A DNA stretch of 11,773 bases from an uncultured Clostridia bacterium (GCA_947629735.1 CANREX010000037.1:1-11773); one strand, 5' to 3'. Counted from the first letter of the stretch, positions 1 through 9,437 are shown. The notes: generated by a model from the letters alone, not told the origin. Translations and numbers: made by a program.

Positions 1-1
1 T

Positions 2-649
2 TTCATGTTCAAACTTCTCGTTCCCAACCCCGGGCTCGATGAACTGATGCAGATTGTCACCATGACGCAGAAGACCATGGAGGAAGTCGCCGACGTCGCT
101 TGTAACGGCGAGCAGCTTTTGAAGATGCGCGCGACGGCTAACCAGATACCCGTTGCGGAGGACGTGCTCAAATTCGCAATGACGCTCACTTCCGCGACCC
201 ACCCCGACAGCGAATGTGCCGTCGAGGCTTCCAAAAAATACGTGAGGATAGGCGCGAGCCCCCGTGCGGGACAAGCTCTTATCTCCGCGGCAAAGGTCAT
301 GGCGCTAATAAAGGGCAGGTTCAACGTGGCGTATTCGGACATCGCCGAACTTGCATATCCCGTACTTCGTCACCGTATCAAGCTCAATTTCGAAGCTATT
401 GCGGAGCGCATAACCGCGGATGATGTCATCAAACTCATTTTGGACGAAGTCGGCAAACAGCACAATAAGGGCATAAACACCAAGAGCGCGGCTGCGCTTG
501 CCGTTGAAAGCGATATCGCAGAGGCGGAGGAAGCCCCCGTAACCGAAGAAAGCGAAGAAAAACCCGCAACGACGACGTTGACCGACGAGGACAACGAGGA
601 AGTAACCGTTAAAGTCAAGAAAAAACGTTCCCGCTTCGGCAAAAAATAA
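2..649 (+). CDS. MoxR-family AAA+ ATPase, C-terminal part (5' end outside window)
   Basis: The reading frame is open from the left edge (codon at 2-4 is Phe, giving a Phe-Met-Phe-Lys-Leu context typical of the conserved segment after the AAA+ core), so the ATG at 5 is internal and Walker A and B lie outside the window. Visible are the end of the AAA+ core, the helical lid, and Gly-Ala-Ser-Pro-Arg-Ala-Gly near fragment residues 83-89, the sensor-2 region of MoxR proteins with its arginine. MoxR ATPases work with VWA-domain partners as chaperone-like machines in the cytoplasm; three VWA-like partner genes follow here, which supports the call. After about residue 150 comes a tail of roughly 60 residues, Ala/Glu-rich and then strongly basic (ending RSRFGKK), longer than the usual MoxR C terminus and probably disordered. 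Family assignment is firm; client and exact role are unknown. Confidence 0.9.
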   Translation, partial: FMFKLLVPNPGLDELMQIVTMTQKTMEEVADVACNGEQLLKMRATANQIPVAEDVLKFAMTLTSATHPDSECAVEASKKYVRIGASPRAGQALISAAKVMALIKGRFNVAYSDIAELAYPVLRHRIKLNFEAIAERITADDVIKLILDEVGKQHNKGINTKSAAALAVESDIAEAEEAPVTEESEEKPATTTLTDEDNEEVTVKVKKKRSRFGKK

Positions 650-665
650 TTCGCGGATAGAATAA

Positions 666-1565
666 ATGAATATCAGCTACTTGAATGACGAGTTTTTCAG
701 CAGGCTGGAAACTATGTCATTGAATTTAAAATCGAGCTTAGCGGGATATTTCGGCGGTAAACACCTCGTAAAAACCTACGGTCAGACGGTGGAGTTTGCC
801 GATTTCAGGGAGTATCAGCTCGGCGACGACATCAGAAGAATAGATTGGAATCTGTTCAGTCGGTTTGAAAAGTACTTTTTAAGGCTCTACACCGACGAAA
901 GACAGATGCAGGTTCAGATTTTCCTCGATTGCTCGGCTTCACTCGGCAGCGAAGACCCCCACAAGGCGGCGTACGCGGTCGCGGCTACGGCTGCGCTCGG
1001 CTTTCTTGCCGTCCAGAACATGGATAAGCTGTCGATAAATTTCATGCGCGGCGAAAAATCGGAAAACCCCTACGGCACGATTATCGGCAAGAATGGGTTC
1101 TTCCGCGCCATGAGCGATTTGAGCGAGATTACCTTTGACGGCGAAGTGGATATCGAAAAATGCGTCAAAAGTTGCCCCGATACGGGTGAAAACAACGGTT
1201 TGACCGTCATTATTTCCGATTTCTTCACCGATTCCGATTGGAAGAGGGCGGTGGACTATCTTCTCTACAAGAAGAGACAGGTTCTGCTCGTCCAGCTTTT
1301 GACTACCGACGAAATAGACCCCGCATACGACGGCCGCGTCAACCTTCTGGATTCAGAGGCGGTCGATATTTCCGATACCAAAAATATGAAGTTACGAATC
1401 AATAAAGCCATGATCGAAGCGTATACCCAGGCGCTCAGCGACTTTATAGACGACATACGCACCTACTGCAACAAGAGGGGCGTAGGGTTTATAAGCGTTG
1501 ACACGGGCAAACCCATCGAGCGTGTGCTTTTCGGCGATTTGTTGAAGGCAGGTGTAATGGAATGA
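666..1565 (+). CDS. DUF58-family protein with intact MIDAS-like motif
   Basis: This 299-residue protein has the DUF58 signature: a Phe-Arg-Glu-Tyr followed by QLGDDIRRIDWN at residues 51-62. After it comes a VWA-like half with a metal-site motif Asp-Cys-Ser-Ala-Ser (DxSxS) at 88-92 and a later IISDFF strand. No transmembrane segment is visible, so it is the short, soluble form. DUF58 proteins are nearly always encoded directly after MoxR ATPases and are thought to be adaptors of the ATPase; here it starts 16 bases after the MoxR stop. The start at 666 is the first ATG, gives a normal N terminus, and has only a weak ribosome-binding site, which suggests translation depends partly on the upstream gene. 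Its stop overlaps the next start by four bases (ATGA). Confidence 0.92.
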   Translation: MNISYLNDEFFSRLETMSLNLKSSLAGYFGGKHLVKTYGQTVEFADFREYQLGDDIRRIDWNLFSRFEKYFLRLYTDERQMQVQIFLDCSASLGSEDPHKAAYAVAATAALGFLAVQNMDKLSINFMRGEKSENPYGTIIGKNGFFRAMSDLSEITFDGEVDIEKCVKSCPDTGENNGLTVIISDFFTDSDWKRAVDYLLYKKRQVLLVQLLTTDEIDPAYDGRVNLLDSEAVDISDTKNMKLRINKAMIEAYTQALSDFIDDIRTYCNKRGVGFISVDTGKPIERVLFGDLLKAGVME

Positions 1566-3553
1566 TGCAGTTACTTATACCGCTGGGACTCCTCGGTCTG
1601 CTTTCTATCGTCGCGTTAATCATAATATATGTCATAAGACCCAATTATCTGGTTAAGCACATCAACAGTACTTATATCTGGAAATTGAGTATGAAGTACA
1701 AGAAACGGAGAGTTCCCACAAGCACTATCCGCAATATACTTCTTTTCCTTTGTCAGCTGCTCATTCTGATAGCGATGACGTTCATTTTGACGCAACCTTC
1801 GGTAGTTTTCGAGCAAGCGGGCAACATGGATGATTACATCGCCATAATCGATTCCTCCACGAGCATGTATACCGAGTCGTCTGGCGAGACCCGCTTTAAC
1901 CGCGCGGTAAGCAGCGTCAGGGGGGAGAGCGCACGCGTTTTCTCGCAGGGTGGGCGCGTTTCTGTAATTATCGCCGACGACGACCCCGCATATTTAAGGG
2001 AGCGCGTCTCTGACGAGGAAAAGAGCGAGCTCTATTCCGTATTGGACGGGCTCATGAACGACGAGTATTCCTGCGCTTTCGGCGATTGCGACCTCGACGG
2101 TGCAATGGAGCTCTGCGAGGACATATTGAGGGAAAACTCCAACGCGAGGATTGAACTGTATACCGATAAGACAATCAAATATCCCCCGCAGGGCATCACG
2201 ATCAAGTCCGTAAATAGCGAGGGCGAGTGGAATGCGGCTATTCTCGACGCGCAGACGCAGCTCGAAGACGGCTACTATCAGCTCACCGTGCAGATGGCGA
2301 CTTACGGCGTGGACAGGGAAGTGGAACTCAACGTAACCGTCAACGGCGCAAACGCTGTGGACGCGGAGACGGGCGGCAAGACTTTGCAATTTCACCGCTC
2401 GATTTTCTGCGAAGACAACACGACGAAGACGATAATTTTCAGCTACGGCGGCGGCGAAGGCACGGACGATATCTTCTATTATGACCTCGGCGTGGAAGAA
2501 CGCTTCTATACATATAATTCTATCGAAGTGTATATTCAGGAAAGCGACAACTTGCCCTTGGATGATACGTTTTACGTTTACGGGGGGTTGAAGGAAGTCT
2601 TAAAGGTGCAATACGCCAGCGGCGTTTATAACAGCAGCGAATATCCCGGCGCAAACCCGTTTGTAACAGGCGCGCTTTCCGTTCTTGACAACGCCTTTTC
2701 CGACCGTTGGGATATTCAGATAACCGAATTGCAGACCTTCGCCGAGCCTTCTTTGGTGGGCTTCGACGTGTATATATTCGAGCATTTGATGCCCGCATAT
2801 CTGCCCACCGACGGTGTAGTCTTGTTGCTTGACCCCATTGGGTCGATACCGGGCGGCACAGACGTCGTCATGAGTTCAAGGACGGTAGCCTTAACCAGAC
2901 CGGGCGTTACGCTGCGTGCGGAATCGACTTCACATCCGCTCATGAAAAATGTTTCTGCGGATCAGATTCAGGTTACGAGCTATCACGAAATAATTACCTA
3001 TTCCAAAGATTATCAGGTGCTCATGTCGGCCAACGGCTTCCCCATGCTGCTTGCACGCGACACGGGCGATAAAAAGACGCTGATCATGCCGTTCAGCGTG
3101 CACAATTCCAATATTACCATGCTTCCCGAGTGGATGATGCTCATGTATAATATCTTCGATTATTTTCTCCCCGCCACGGTTGTGGGGAATACGTTTGACG
3201 TAAACGAGAAGATAGAGGTAAACGGTCGAGGCAAGCAGGTAATTTATTCGGATACTTCGGACTTTGACGAAAATATCATTGAAACGTTTCCCACGACTTT
3301 GACGCTCGATAAGCCCGGTACTTATACGTTTGATGTAACCACATATTTCGGGAAGAAAGCGCCGACGCAGTATGTGTTTGTGCGCACGCCCGCCGTAACG
3401 AGCAATATTTTCAGGGAATTGGATGCTATTGCAGACCCGTACGCGGACGGAATAGCATTGCGGCATGTGGACGATTTGCTCGTCTATTTCGCCGCGGCTC
3501 TCGTAGCGTTGCTGTTCTTGGAGTGGTGGCTGCAATCAAGGGAAAGGAGGTAG
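1562..3553 (+). CDS. BatA-like membrane VWA protein with glutamine-amidotransferase-like region
   Basis: The 663-residue protein has the BatA-type layout: an N-terminal membrane helix (about 4-25), a basic cytoplasmic loop, a second helix (about 57-77), then a VWA domain opening with Asp-Ser-Ser-Thr-Ser at 97-101, which keeps the DxSxS metal site. The later Thr of the MIDAS is not obvious and the usual ISDG strand is replaced by LYTDKT near 199-204, so metal binding may be altered. Around 395-435 the pattern (Gly-Phe-Asp-Val-Tyr, then a hydrophobic VVLLLDP strand) resembles the amidotransferase-like fold seen in such proteins, without a recognisable catalytic cysteine. A last helix at about 638-656 is followed by a short basic end. 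Most of the chain is therefore expected outside the membrane. The start overlaps the DUF58 stop by four bases; a second ATG at 1565 is an equally possible start. It likely receives input from the MoxR ATPase. Confidence 0.87.
   Translation: MMQLLIPLGLLGLLSIVALIIIYVIRPNYLVKHINSTYIWKLSMKYKKRRVPTSTIRNILLFLCQLLILIAMTFILTQPSVVFEQAGNMDDYIAIIDSSTSMYTESSGETRFNRAVSSVRGESARVFSQGGRVSVIIADDDPAYLRERVSDEEKSELYSVLDGLMNDEYSCAFGDCDLDGAMELCEDILRENSNARIELYTDKTIKYPPQGITIKSVNSEGEWNAAILDAQTQLEDGYYQLTVQMATYGVDREVELNVTVNGANAVDAETGGKTLQFHRSIFCEDNTTKTIIFSYGGGEGTDDIFYYDLGVEERFYTYNSIEVYIQESDNLPLDDTFYVYGGLKEVLKVQYASGVYNSSEYPGANPFVTGALSVLDNAFSDRWDIQITELQTFAEPSLVGFDVYIFEHLMPAYLPTDGVVLLLDPIGSIPGGTDVVMSSRTVALTRPGVTLRAESTSHPLMKNVSADQIQVTSYHEIITYSKDYQVLMSANGFPMLLARDTGDKKTLIMPFSVHNSNITMLPEWMMLMYNIFDYFLPATVVGNTFDVNEKIEVNGRGKQVIYSDTSDFDENIIETFPTTLTLDKPGTYTFDVTTYFGKKAPTQYVFVRTPAVTSNIFRELDAIADPYADGIALRHVDDLLVYFAAALVALLFLEWWLQSRERR
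3543..3550 (+). promoter_or_regulatory. Strong Shine-Dalgarno site inside the end of the BatA-like gene
   Basis: AAAGGAGG lies seven bases before the ATG at 3558 and overlaps the last arginine codons of the preceding gene. It fixes the start of the large VWA protein. This gene has a far stronger site than its neighbours, which mostly rely on stop/start overlap. Confidence 0.85.
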
Positions 3554-3557
3554 AAAA

Positions 3558-6368
3558 ATGAGCGGATTTTCCATACATTTTGAGTATCCTTGGCTTTTGT
3601 TGCTCCTTATTCCCGCGGCGGTGCTCACAGTATTGCCTTACCTCTTGCTTTCAAAGAGGTTCAGGCGCACGCGTAACCGCATAATCTCTATGGTATTACA
3701 CGGCATAATAATGGTGCTCGCCATTCTTGTGCTTTCGGGAATGACCTTCAATTACAAGATAGAGAACGACAAAAACGAGATAATAATTCTCGCAGACGTA
3801 TCGTACACGCAGGAATTGAGCGCGGACAGGCGCGATCTGTTCATAGAAAGGGTGGTGGAAGAGAGCGGCTTCGACGGCTTTAAGGTCGGCATAGTCACGT
3901 TCGGCTTCGACCAGTGCTACGCCGTTCCGATGACGACCGATACAAAATCGATAATGAACAAATACTACTCGGCGGCAGCCCCTGACACGACGGCTACCGA
4001 TATTGCCGCGGCGCTCACATATGCGTCCACACTTTTCCAATATCCCGAAACCGCCAAGATAGTGCTCATTTCCGACGGCAAGCAGACGGACGAAAACGCC
4101 ATTTCGGTAGCCCGTTCCATCGCCGCGAGCGGAATAAAGATAGATACCCTCAACCTCACCGACGAGCTCGATTCCGACGGTTTGCGCGTTACGGGGATAA
4201 CCTTCCCCAATTACCACATCGGACTCAACGAAGATTGCCCCATACAAGTGGAGCTGACAAGCTTTGTCTCGGGAAGAGAGGTGAATTTAAAGGTTTACGA
4301 CAACGGCGAGCTTTCGGATACGCAGGTTGTGTCCTTGATCGGAGGCAGCCAGAGCATTTCGATAAACAAGACGTTCTCCGAGCGCGGCGTGCATGAGATA
4401 ATGGTCACGGCAGACCTCATTTCCTCAAATGATTCAGAGGCGGATGCGGACGGGCTCACGGAAAACAATTTGTTCCGTTCCTTCTTTGACGTGGAAGTAT
4501 TCTCAAAGGTGCTCATACTCGAACAGGAAAGCGGACAGTCTGAACAGTTCTCGACTATACTTACCGAAAGTCCGATAGAGTATGAGACTGAAATTGTAAA
4601 CCTCAACGAACAGCCCGATAAAGTTCCCAAGACGGTAAACGATTTGCGCAAGTACGACCAGGTAGTACTCAACAATATCGCCAACTCGGATTTGCCGCAG
4701 GGCTTGGATCAGTGCCTTTTCGAATACGTTTACAACTACGGCGGAGGCTTGTTTACTACGGGTGGCAGCGACAGCAACGGCGACGCGCACTCATATAACC
4801 GTCTTGACCTTAAAAACACTATTTATCAGCAGATGTTGCCTGTCGAGGCGATAAAATATACTCCGCCCATAGGCGTGGAGATATTGGTGGATGTCTCTGG
4901 GTCTATGTCGGGCAGTAAATTGGATGCGGCAAAAGAGGGCGCAACACAGTGCCTCGACGTGCTTTCCGACCGCGATTATGTAGGGTTGATATCGCTTTCC
5001 ACAGTGTTCGGCGTAATTTTGGAACCTACCCGCAGAACACAGGAAGCGCAAATCAAGGAAGCTATTTGGGGCTTGCAAATTGAGGGAAGCACGAACTTTT
5101 CAAACGCTATCCAACGTGCGGGCGACGCGCTTAAAAACCTCAAACAAGTAGATAAACGCCATATCATAATTATTTCCGACGGCGAGCCCACGGAAAACGA
5201 CTCCGCATATCTTCCCGTCGCGGAAAAGTTGCGCAAGGAAGAGGGAATAACCATTTCGATAGTGCTCATAAGCGATAGTTCGAGCAAAAAGATGGAAACG
5301 CTTGCGGCAGTCGGCGGCGGTAATCTCTATATTCCCAAAAATCTCAACGAGATAGGTCTGCTCATGCAGGACGACCTCACCGCGGACGAAATTCGCGAAA
5401 GTTCCGATGAAGAATTCCACCCTGTCATCACAGACCCGCTTTCCAATGTGGCGAGCGGACTTGTCCATGAAGATTTCGTCGACGAGGACGAAGAGCAATT
5501 AGAGGATTCTACTCTTTGGAAATTGCAGACCACGCTCGGCGGATTCTACGGCGTCCGCGCCCGTGCAAGCGCAGAGACATTGATGACAGGCAAGTACGAC
5601 GTGCCGATATTCAGCCGATGGAAATTCGGCAAAGGCATGGTCGGCAGCTTCATGTGCGACGTCTACGGCAGGTGGTCGTCCGACTTCCTATCCGACGCAA
5701 ACGGTAAGCAGTTCCTTATCAACGTTGTGGGCAGCCTTATGCCTACGGAAAGCATAAGAGCCACCGACATTATATTGAATCTGCGCGAGGAAAATTATAT
5801 CAACCAGCTTGGTATTTCCACTACGCTCAACGACGGAGAGAGGATAGAAGGCACGATTTACTCGATGGATGACGGCTCGACGGAAGAGATTTCGCTCAAC
5901 GCGTATTCCGATACTGACCCCGACGTATATGTCACGAATTGCCTCACCGCGGAAAATAGTTTCTCGCGCTGCAACTTCGTCATAAAGCGGGGCGGACTGT
6001 ACCGCATAGAGATAAGAAAGTGCGATTCCGCAGGTAACGTTCTTTCAACTGCGGAAGTATATAAGGCGTTCTCGTATTCGGCGGAGTACACCACATGGGA
6101 AGATACTCAGAATACGACGGGCGATAACGCATTTATCATGGCAAGCGTGGCCACGCGCGGCGGCGGCTCGGTACTTGATGAGGATAACCCTTGGTCGGTA
6201 TTCGAGGACTTCGAAACGGAAATCAAGAGGACTTATGATCCGAGATTTGTATTTATAATAATCGCGATAGTTCTCTTCCTGCTCGATATAGCCGTACGCA
6301 AGTTCAAGTTCAAGTGGCTGCACGAAATAATAAGAGACTATAAGAAAAACAAGGCAGGACAGGAATGA
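3558..6368 (+). CDS. Large membrane protein with two VWA domains and amidotransferase-like fold
   Basis: The 936-residue protein has two N-terminal helices (about 12-31 and 42-62) and one near the C terminus (about 897-911). The first VWA domain spans about 75-200, with a relaxed metal motif Asp-Val-Ser-Tyr-Thr at 80-84 and ISDG at 171-174. The second, about 438-600, has a textbook motif DVSGSMSG from 445, a Gly-Ser-Thr loop at 510-512 and IISDGEPT at 539-545. Between them (about 362-403, YDQVVLNNI to YNYGGGLFTTGG) begins a class I glutamine-amidotransferase-like fold; its second half seems to resume at about 650-725 (FSRWKFGKGMVGSFMCDVYGRW), so the second VWA is inserted within it. This layout is known in MoxR-linked VWA proteins; no catalytic triad is evident, so a structural role is likelier. 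The cytoplasmic end is basic. Its stop overlaps the LRR gene start by four bases, implying coupled translation. Confidence 0.88.
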   Translation: MSGFSIHFEYPWLLLLLIPAAVLTVLPYLLLSKRFRRTRNRIISMVLHGIIMVLAILVLSGMTFNYKIENDKNEIIILADVSYTQELSADRRDLFIERVVEESGFDGFKVGIVTFGFDQCYAVPMTTDTKSIMNKYYSAAAPDTTATDIAAALTYASTLFQYPETAKIVLISDGKQTDENAISVARSIAASGIKIDTLNLTDELDSDGLRVTGITFPNYHIGLNEDCPIQVELTSFVSGREVNLKVYDNGELSDTQVVSLIGGSQSISINKTFSERGVHEIMVTADLISSNDSEADADGLTENNLFRSFFDVEVFSKVLILEQESGQSEQFSTILTESPIEYETEIVNLNEQPDKVPKTVNDLRKYDQVVLNNIANSDLPQGLDQCLFEYVYNYGGGLFTTGGSDSNGDAHSYNRLDLKNTIYQQMLPVEAIKYTPPIGVEILVDVSGSMSGSKLDAAKEGATQCLDVLSDRDYVGLISLSTVFGVILEPTRRTQEAQIKEAIWGLQIEGSTNFSNAIQRAGDALKNLKQVDKRHIIIISDGEPTENDSAYLPVAEKLRKEEGITISIVLISDSSSKKMETLAAVGGGNLYIPKNLNEIGLLMQDDLTADEIRESSDEEFHPVITDPLSNVASGLVHEDFVDEDEEQLEDSTLWKLQTTLGGFYGVRARASAETLMTGKYDVPIFSRWKFGKGMVGSFMCDVYGRWSSDFLSDANGKQFLINVVGSLMPTESIRATDIILNLREENYINQLGISTTLNDGERIEGTIYSMDDGSTEEISLNAYSDTDPDVYVTNCLTAENSFSRCNFVIKRGGLYRIEIRKCDSAGNVLSTAEVYKAFSYSAEYTTWEDTQNTTGDNAFIMASVATRGGGSVLDEDNPWSVFEDFETEIKRTYDPRFVFIIIAIVLFLLDIAVRKFKFKWLHEIIRDYKKNKAGQE

Positions 6369-9232
6369 AAAAGATAACGGCAATTTTAGCGGCAATTTTG
6401 ATCCTGTGCATGTCTACGCTCTTTGCGGCTTGCGGACAAAAACGTCTTGCGATTCCCACGAACTTTTTGCTCGACGAAGAGGACAGTCTTTCGTGGTCGG
6501 ATGTAGACGACGCCCGTACATACGACATTGAAATACAGATGCCCGACGGCACGGTGCAGGAAAGAAACACCCGCAACACTTATATAAGATTGGCTTCGCT
6601 CGATGTCGGCGATTACATCATCCGCGTCCGCGCGATAGGCAAGGACAGGACTATTCAGTCGGAGTGGTCGGAGGCATTCGGCTACCAGAAATTGCCCGAT
6701 ACGGGGTTTGTATATATGCCTTATGCCGGGGGTGCGGAATGGACGCTTTCATCCGCCCGCTCAATAAAGGGCGACGTTGTGATGGAGGACTTCTACCGCA
6801 ATAAACCCGTAACGCAGGTATCTGCGGGCGCGTTCAGAAACAACGAGGATGTCACAACCGTCAAGATAGGAGCAAATGTCGAAACTATCGGCGACCGCAC
6901 GTTCCTTAACTGTGTAAACCTTGTTTCCGCCGACATACCCGAAACAGTTGAATCTATCGGAATAGGTCTTTTTCAGGGCTGCATATCACTTACGGAAGCG
7001 AATTTGCCCGAGCATTTAACATCTGTTCCGGACTACACGTTCGCTTATTGCAGCGCGCTTCCGGAGGTGAAAATCTCCGAAAACGTGACGGATATAGGCG
7101 CTTCGGCGTACTATTCATGCTTTGCCGTTAAAACGCTGACCATACCCGACAATGTGGAGACGATAGGGGAATACGCTTTCTCCCGTCTTTCCTCGCTTAC
7201 CGACGTCAAGTTCGGCAGCGGAATCACAAACTTGGGCGAATACTCGTTCTATAACAACAGTGCGCTTACCGAGATCGAATTCGAGCCCGCGTATGACAAC
7301 CTCACTATCGGAGAGGGCGCGTTCAGCACGTGTCCATTGCTCACAGAGGTGGTTTTACCCGACGGCTTGGAGGCGATTCCCCAGAGCATGTTCGAAGACT
7401 GCGAAAATATTTACAATGTGCAGTTGCCGAACACTATAAAAAGTGTAGGTATGCTCAGTTTCAATGGCACGAAGTATTGCCAGACAACAGATAATTGCGT
7501 TTACGTCGGGAATTGGCTCGTGTTGCTCGATAATTCTGACGAGCGGCTTATGGCGAAGACAACGCTCGCGGCAAACGACCCGCTCTTCCATAAGGGAATA
7601 GTGGGGATAGCGGACTCAGTGTTTTTAACGGGAGAACTGGATGGGGAAAGTTACGGTTTCCATAATTTAACGACCATAGAGTTTCCCGCCTCGCTGCGCT
7701 ATATCGGCGTAAATGCTTTCCGCGGTTGCGACAGACTGTGGAAGATTACCACCGAATTTGAAAGCAAGCTCGAAGTTTTGGGCAACAACTGTTTCCGTGA
7801 ATGTACAAATCTGCGCAGCGTATTGCTTGAAGACAGTAAACTTAAATCGATAGGCAATTCCGCGTTCAGAGATTGTGAGATGCTCGACAACAACACCGAT
7901 CCTTATCAGCTTGTTCCCGAGACGGTGGAGCATATTGGTGCTTATGCGTATTATGGCACTTTGCTCAGCGAAAACTTCGATAATTACGGTATGATCTACG
8001 CGGGAAATTGGGTGGTAGGCTTCGATGAAGAAAATCCGAAAGCCCAAGTTACTCTTCAAGACGAGACGGTGGGCGTCTCCGACTACGCTTTCAGATCGGA
8101 CGAAACATTGCAAAGGCTGGAAGGCGCGCAGAACATAAAATATCTCGGCACGGCGGCGTTCTATAATTGCCGCAATCTCACCACATTCCCTCTCAACCGT
8201 CGTATAACGAGGATAGAATCTTTTACATTCTTCCAATGTATCAATCTGTCAAACATCGGCACGTTGGATAATATCAATTATATCGGCACATCTGCGTTCA
8301 GACAGTGCGACAGTTTGCAGGCGATAGACTTGTCGAACTCGCAGGTCGACGTAATTGAAGATAACGCGTTCTTCGGTTGCGGAATGGTTTCTAAAATCGT
8401 GCTTAACGACAGAATCAAAAGTATAGGCTACGGCGCGTTCAGCTATATACTCAACACCAAGGAAATAACAATTCCTTCTTCCGTAAAGAGAATAGATGAT
8501 TTCGCGTTTGCGTATAACGGTTTCGAGAAGGTAAATCTCAGCGAAGGTCTTGAAGTTATTGGCGATTATGCGTTTGCCGGTTGGTCGTATACGGCTAACG
8601 GATCGGAGTATTTCAATCTCTTTACAGAGATTACAATACCCGATTCGGTTGTTTCGATAGGCGATTATGCATTCTATGCCAACTTGAAGCTTGAAAAAGT
8701 CAATTTAGGGGCTAATGTAAAAGAAATCGGGTATTATTGCTTTTTTAACTGTATAAACCTGAATTCAATAAATTTCCCCGCAAGCCTCGAATCGATAGGT
8801 GATTGCTCATTTGTAGCCACGTCTCTCGGCGCTGTATATCTGCCTAAAACGGTAAAATATGTCGGCAGCTATGCGTTCGCCGTATCTAACGTCACGTTCT
8901 TCATGGACTATGAGGAATTGCCCGAATCGTGGAGCGACAGGTGGAATTCCCAATTCGCTGCGGTATTCAAAGGCGTCACATATACCGACGAGGGCTATCT
9001 TGAATCGATAAATACCTCGCTTATTACCAATCGCTACGCGGCTAACGGCTTCGTTATGCCAACAAGAGAGGGTTATGTGATAATAGGTTGGACAACCGTC
9101 AAGGGCTCTGATAAGGTCGAGTACGAGATGATCGATTTGCTCACCGTGCCCGAAGGGTTGACGCTGTATGCAGTTTGGGGAGAAGCCCCCGAAGAACCGC
9201 CGGAAGAGGAGCAGCCCTCGTCGGAGTCCTGA
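6365..9232 (+). CDS. BspA-type leucine-rich-repeat lipoprotein with FN3-like and B-repeat-like ends
   Basis: The 955-residue protein starts with a short basic and hydrophobic signal sequence ending LFAAC, so Cys23 is the likely lipidated residue (Phe at -3 is slightly off consensus). Residues about 29-107 look like a fibronectin type III domain (IPTNFLLDEEDSLSWSDV and an alternating strand pattern ending in IIRVRAIGK). From about 145 to 885 there are some 27 BspA/LRR_5 repeats of about 23 residues with the pattern I-G-x-x-A-F-x-x-C-x-x-L-x-x-I-x-x-P-x-x-V. Two repeats carry similar longer insertions centred on YVGNWLV and YAGNWVV. Residues about 891-938 (TREGYVIIGW to TLYAVW) resemble an InlB B-repeat/Listeria-Bacteroides repeat. 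A Pro/Glu tail ends the protein, with no LPXTG signal, so anchoring is by lipid. Such repeats usually mediate binding to proteins or polysaccharides at the cell surface. Coupling to a MoxR/VWA operon is unusual. Confidence 0.9.
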   Translation: MKKITAILAAILILCMSTLFAACGQKRLAIPTNFLLDEEDSLSWSDVDDARTYDIEIQMPDGTVQERNTRNTYIRLASLDVGDYIIRVRAIGKDRTIQSEWSEAFGYQKLPDTGFVYMPYAGGAEWTLSSARSIKGDVVMEDFYRNKPVTQVSAGAFRNNEDVTTVKIGANVETIGDRTFLNCVNLVSADIPETVESIGIGLFQGCISLTEANLPEHLTSVPDYTFAYCSALPEVKISENVTDIGASAYYSCFAVKTLTIPDNVETIGEYAFSRLSSLTDVKFGSGITNLGEYSFYNNSALTEIEFEPAYDNLTIGEGAFSTCPLLTEVVLPDGLEAIPQSMFEDCENIYNVQLPNTIKSVGMLSFNGTKYCQTTDNCVYVGNWLVLLDNSDERLMAKTTLAANDPLFHKGIVGIADSVFLTGELDGESYGFHNLTTIEFPASLRYIGVNAFRGCDRLWKITTEFESKLEVLGNNCFRECTNLRSVLLEDSKLKSIGNSAFRDCEMLDNNTDPYQLVPETVEHIGAYAYYGTLLSENFDNYGMIYAGNWVVGFDEENPKAQVTLQDETVGVSDYAFRSDETLQRLEGAQNIKYLGTAAFYNCRNLTTFPLNRRITRIESFTFFQCINLSNIGTLDNINYIGTSAFRQCDSLQAIDLSNSQVDVIEDNAFFGCGMVSKIVLNDRIKSIGYGAFSYILNTKEITIPSSVKRIDDFAFAYNGFEKVNLSEGLEVIGDYAFAGWSYTANGSEYFNLFTEITIPDSVVSIGDYAFYANLKLEKVNLGANVKEIGYYCFFNCINLNSINFPASLESIGDCSFVATSLGAVYLPKTVKYVGSYAFAVSNVTFFMDYEELPESWSDRWNSQFAAVFKGVTYTDEGYLESINTSLITNRYAANGFVMPTREGYVIIGWTTVKGSDKVEYEMIDLLTVPEGLTLYAVWGEAPEEPPEEEQPSSES

Positions 9233-9283
9233 ATGGAATTTAACCGCAATCTTACGGCTTAAAGAGACAAATTAAACGCTTTT

Positions 9284-9312
9284 AAGGCGGCAAGGGTTTC
9301 CCTTGCCGCCTT
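9284..9312 (+). terminator. Rho-independent-type hairpin after the LRR gene
   Basis: A perfect 13-bp stem (9284-9296 with 9300-9312) closes a TTT loop about 50 bases after the LRR stop. The stem is GC-rich (core GGCGGCAAGGG). The T tract after it is short, so termination may be imperfect. It probably ends the MoxR-to-LRR operon and separates it from the recombinase cassette. Confidence 0.72.
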
Positions 9313-9346
9313 TCGCATGTTTAAATTTATCGCCTGCCTATCGCCC

Positions 9347-9437
9347 GCCAAACGCTCGTGCCCAACCTACCAACCGCGCGCCAAACCCGCCCACCGCGCG
9401 CGAAAACGTAGTTTGCCCGCGCCAAACGCTCGTGCCC
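9347..9437. repeat. 17-bp exact direct repeat in C-rich spacer
   Basis: GCCAAACGCTCGTGCCC occurs at 9347-9363 and again at 9421-9437, 74 bases apart. The same C-rich stretch also carries two copies of ACCGCGCGC. The function is unknown; it could be a duplication remnant or a protein-binding pair. Confidence 0.75.

Noticed and set aside
2930..3535. Minus-strand frame of 201 codons opposite the BatA-like gene
   Set aside because: It lies wholly within a well-supported membrane protein gene and lacks a ribosome-binding site or family features.
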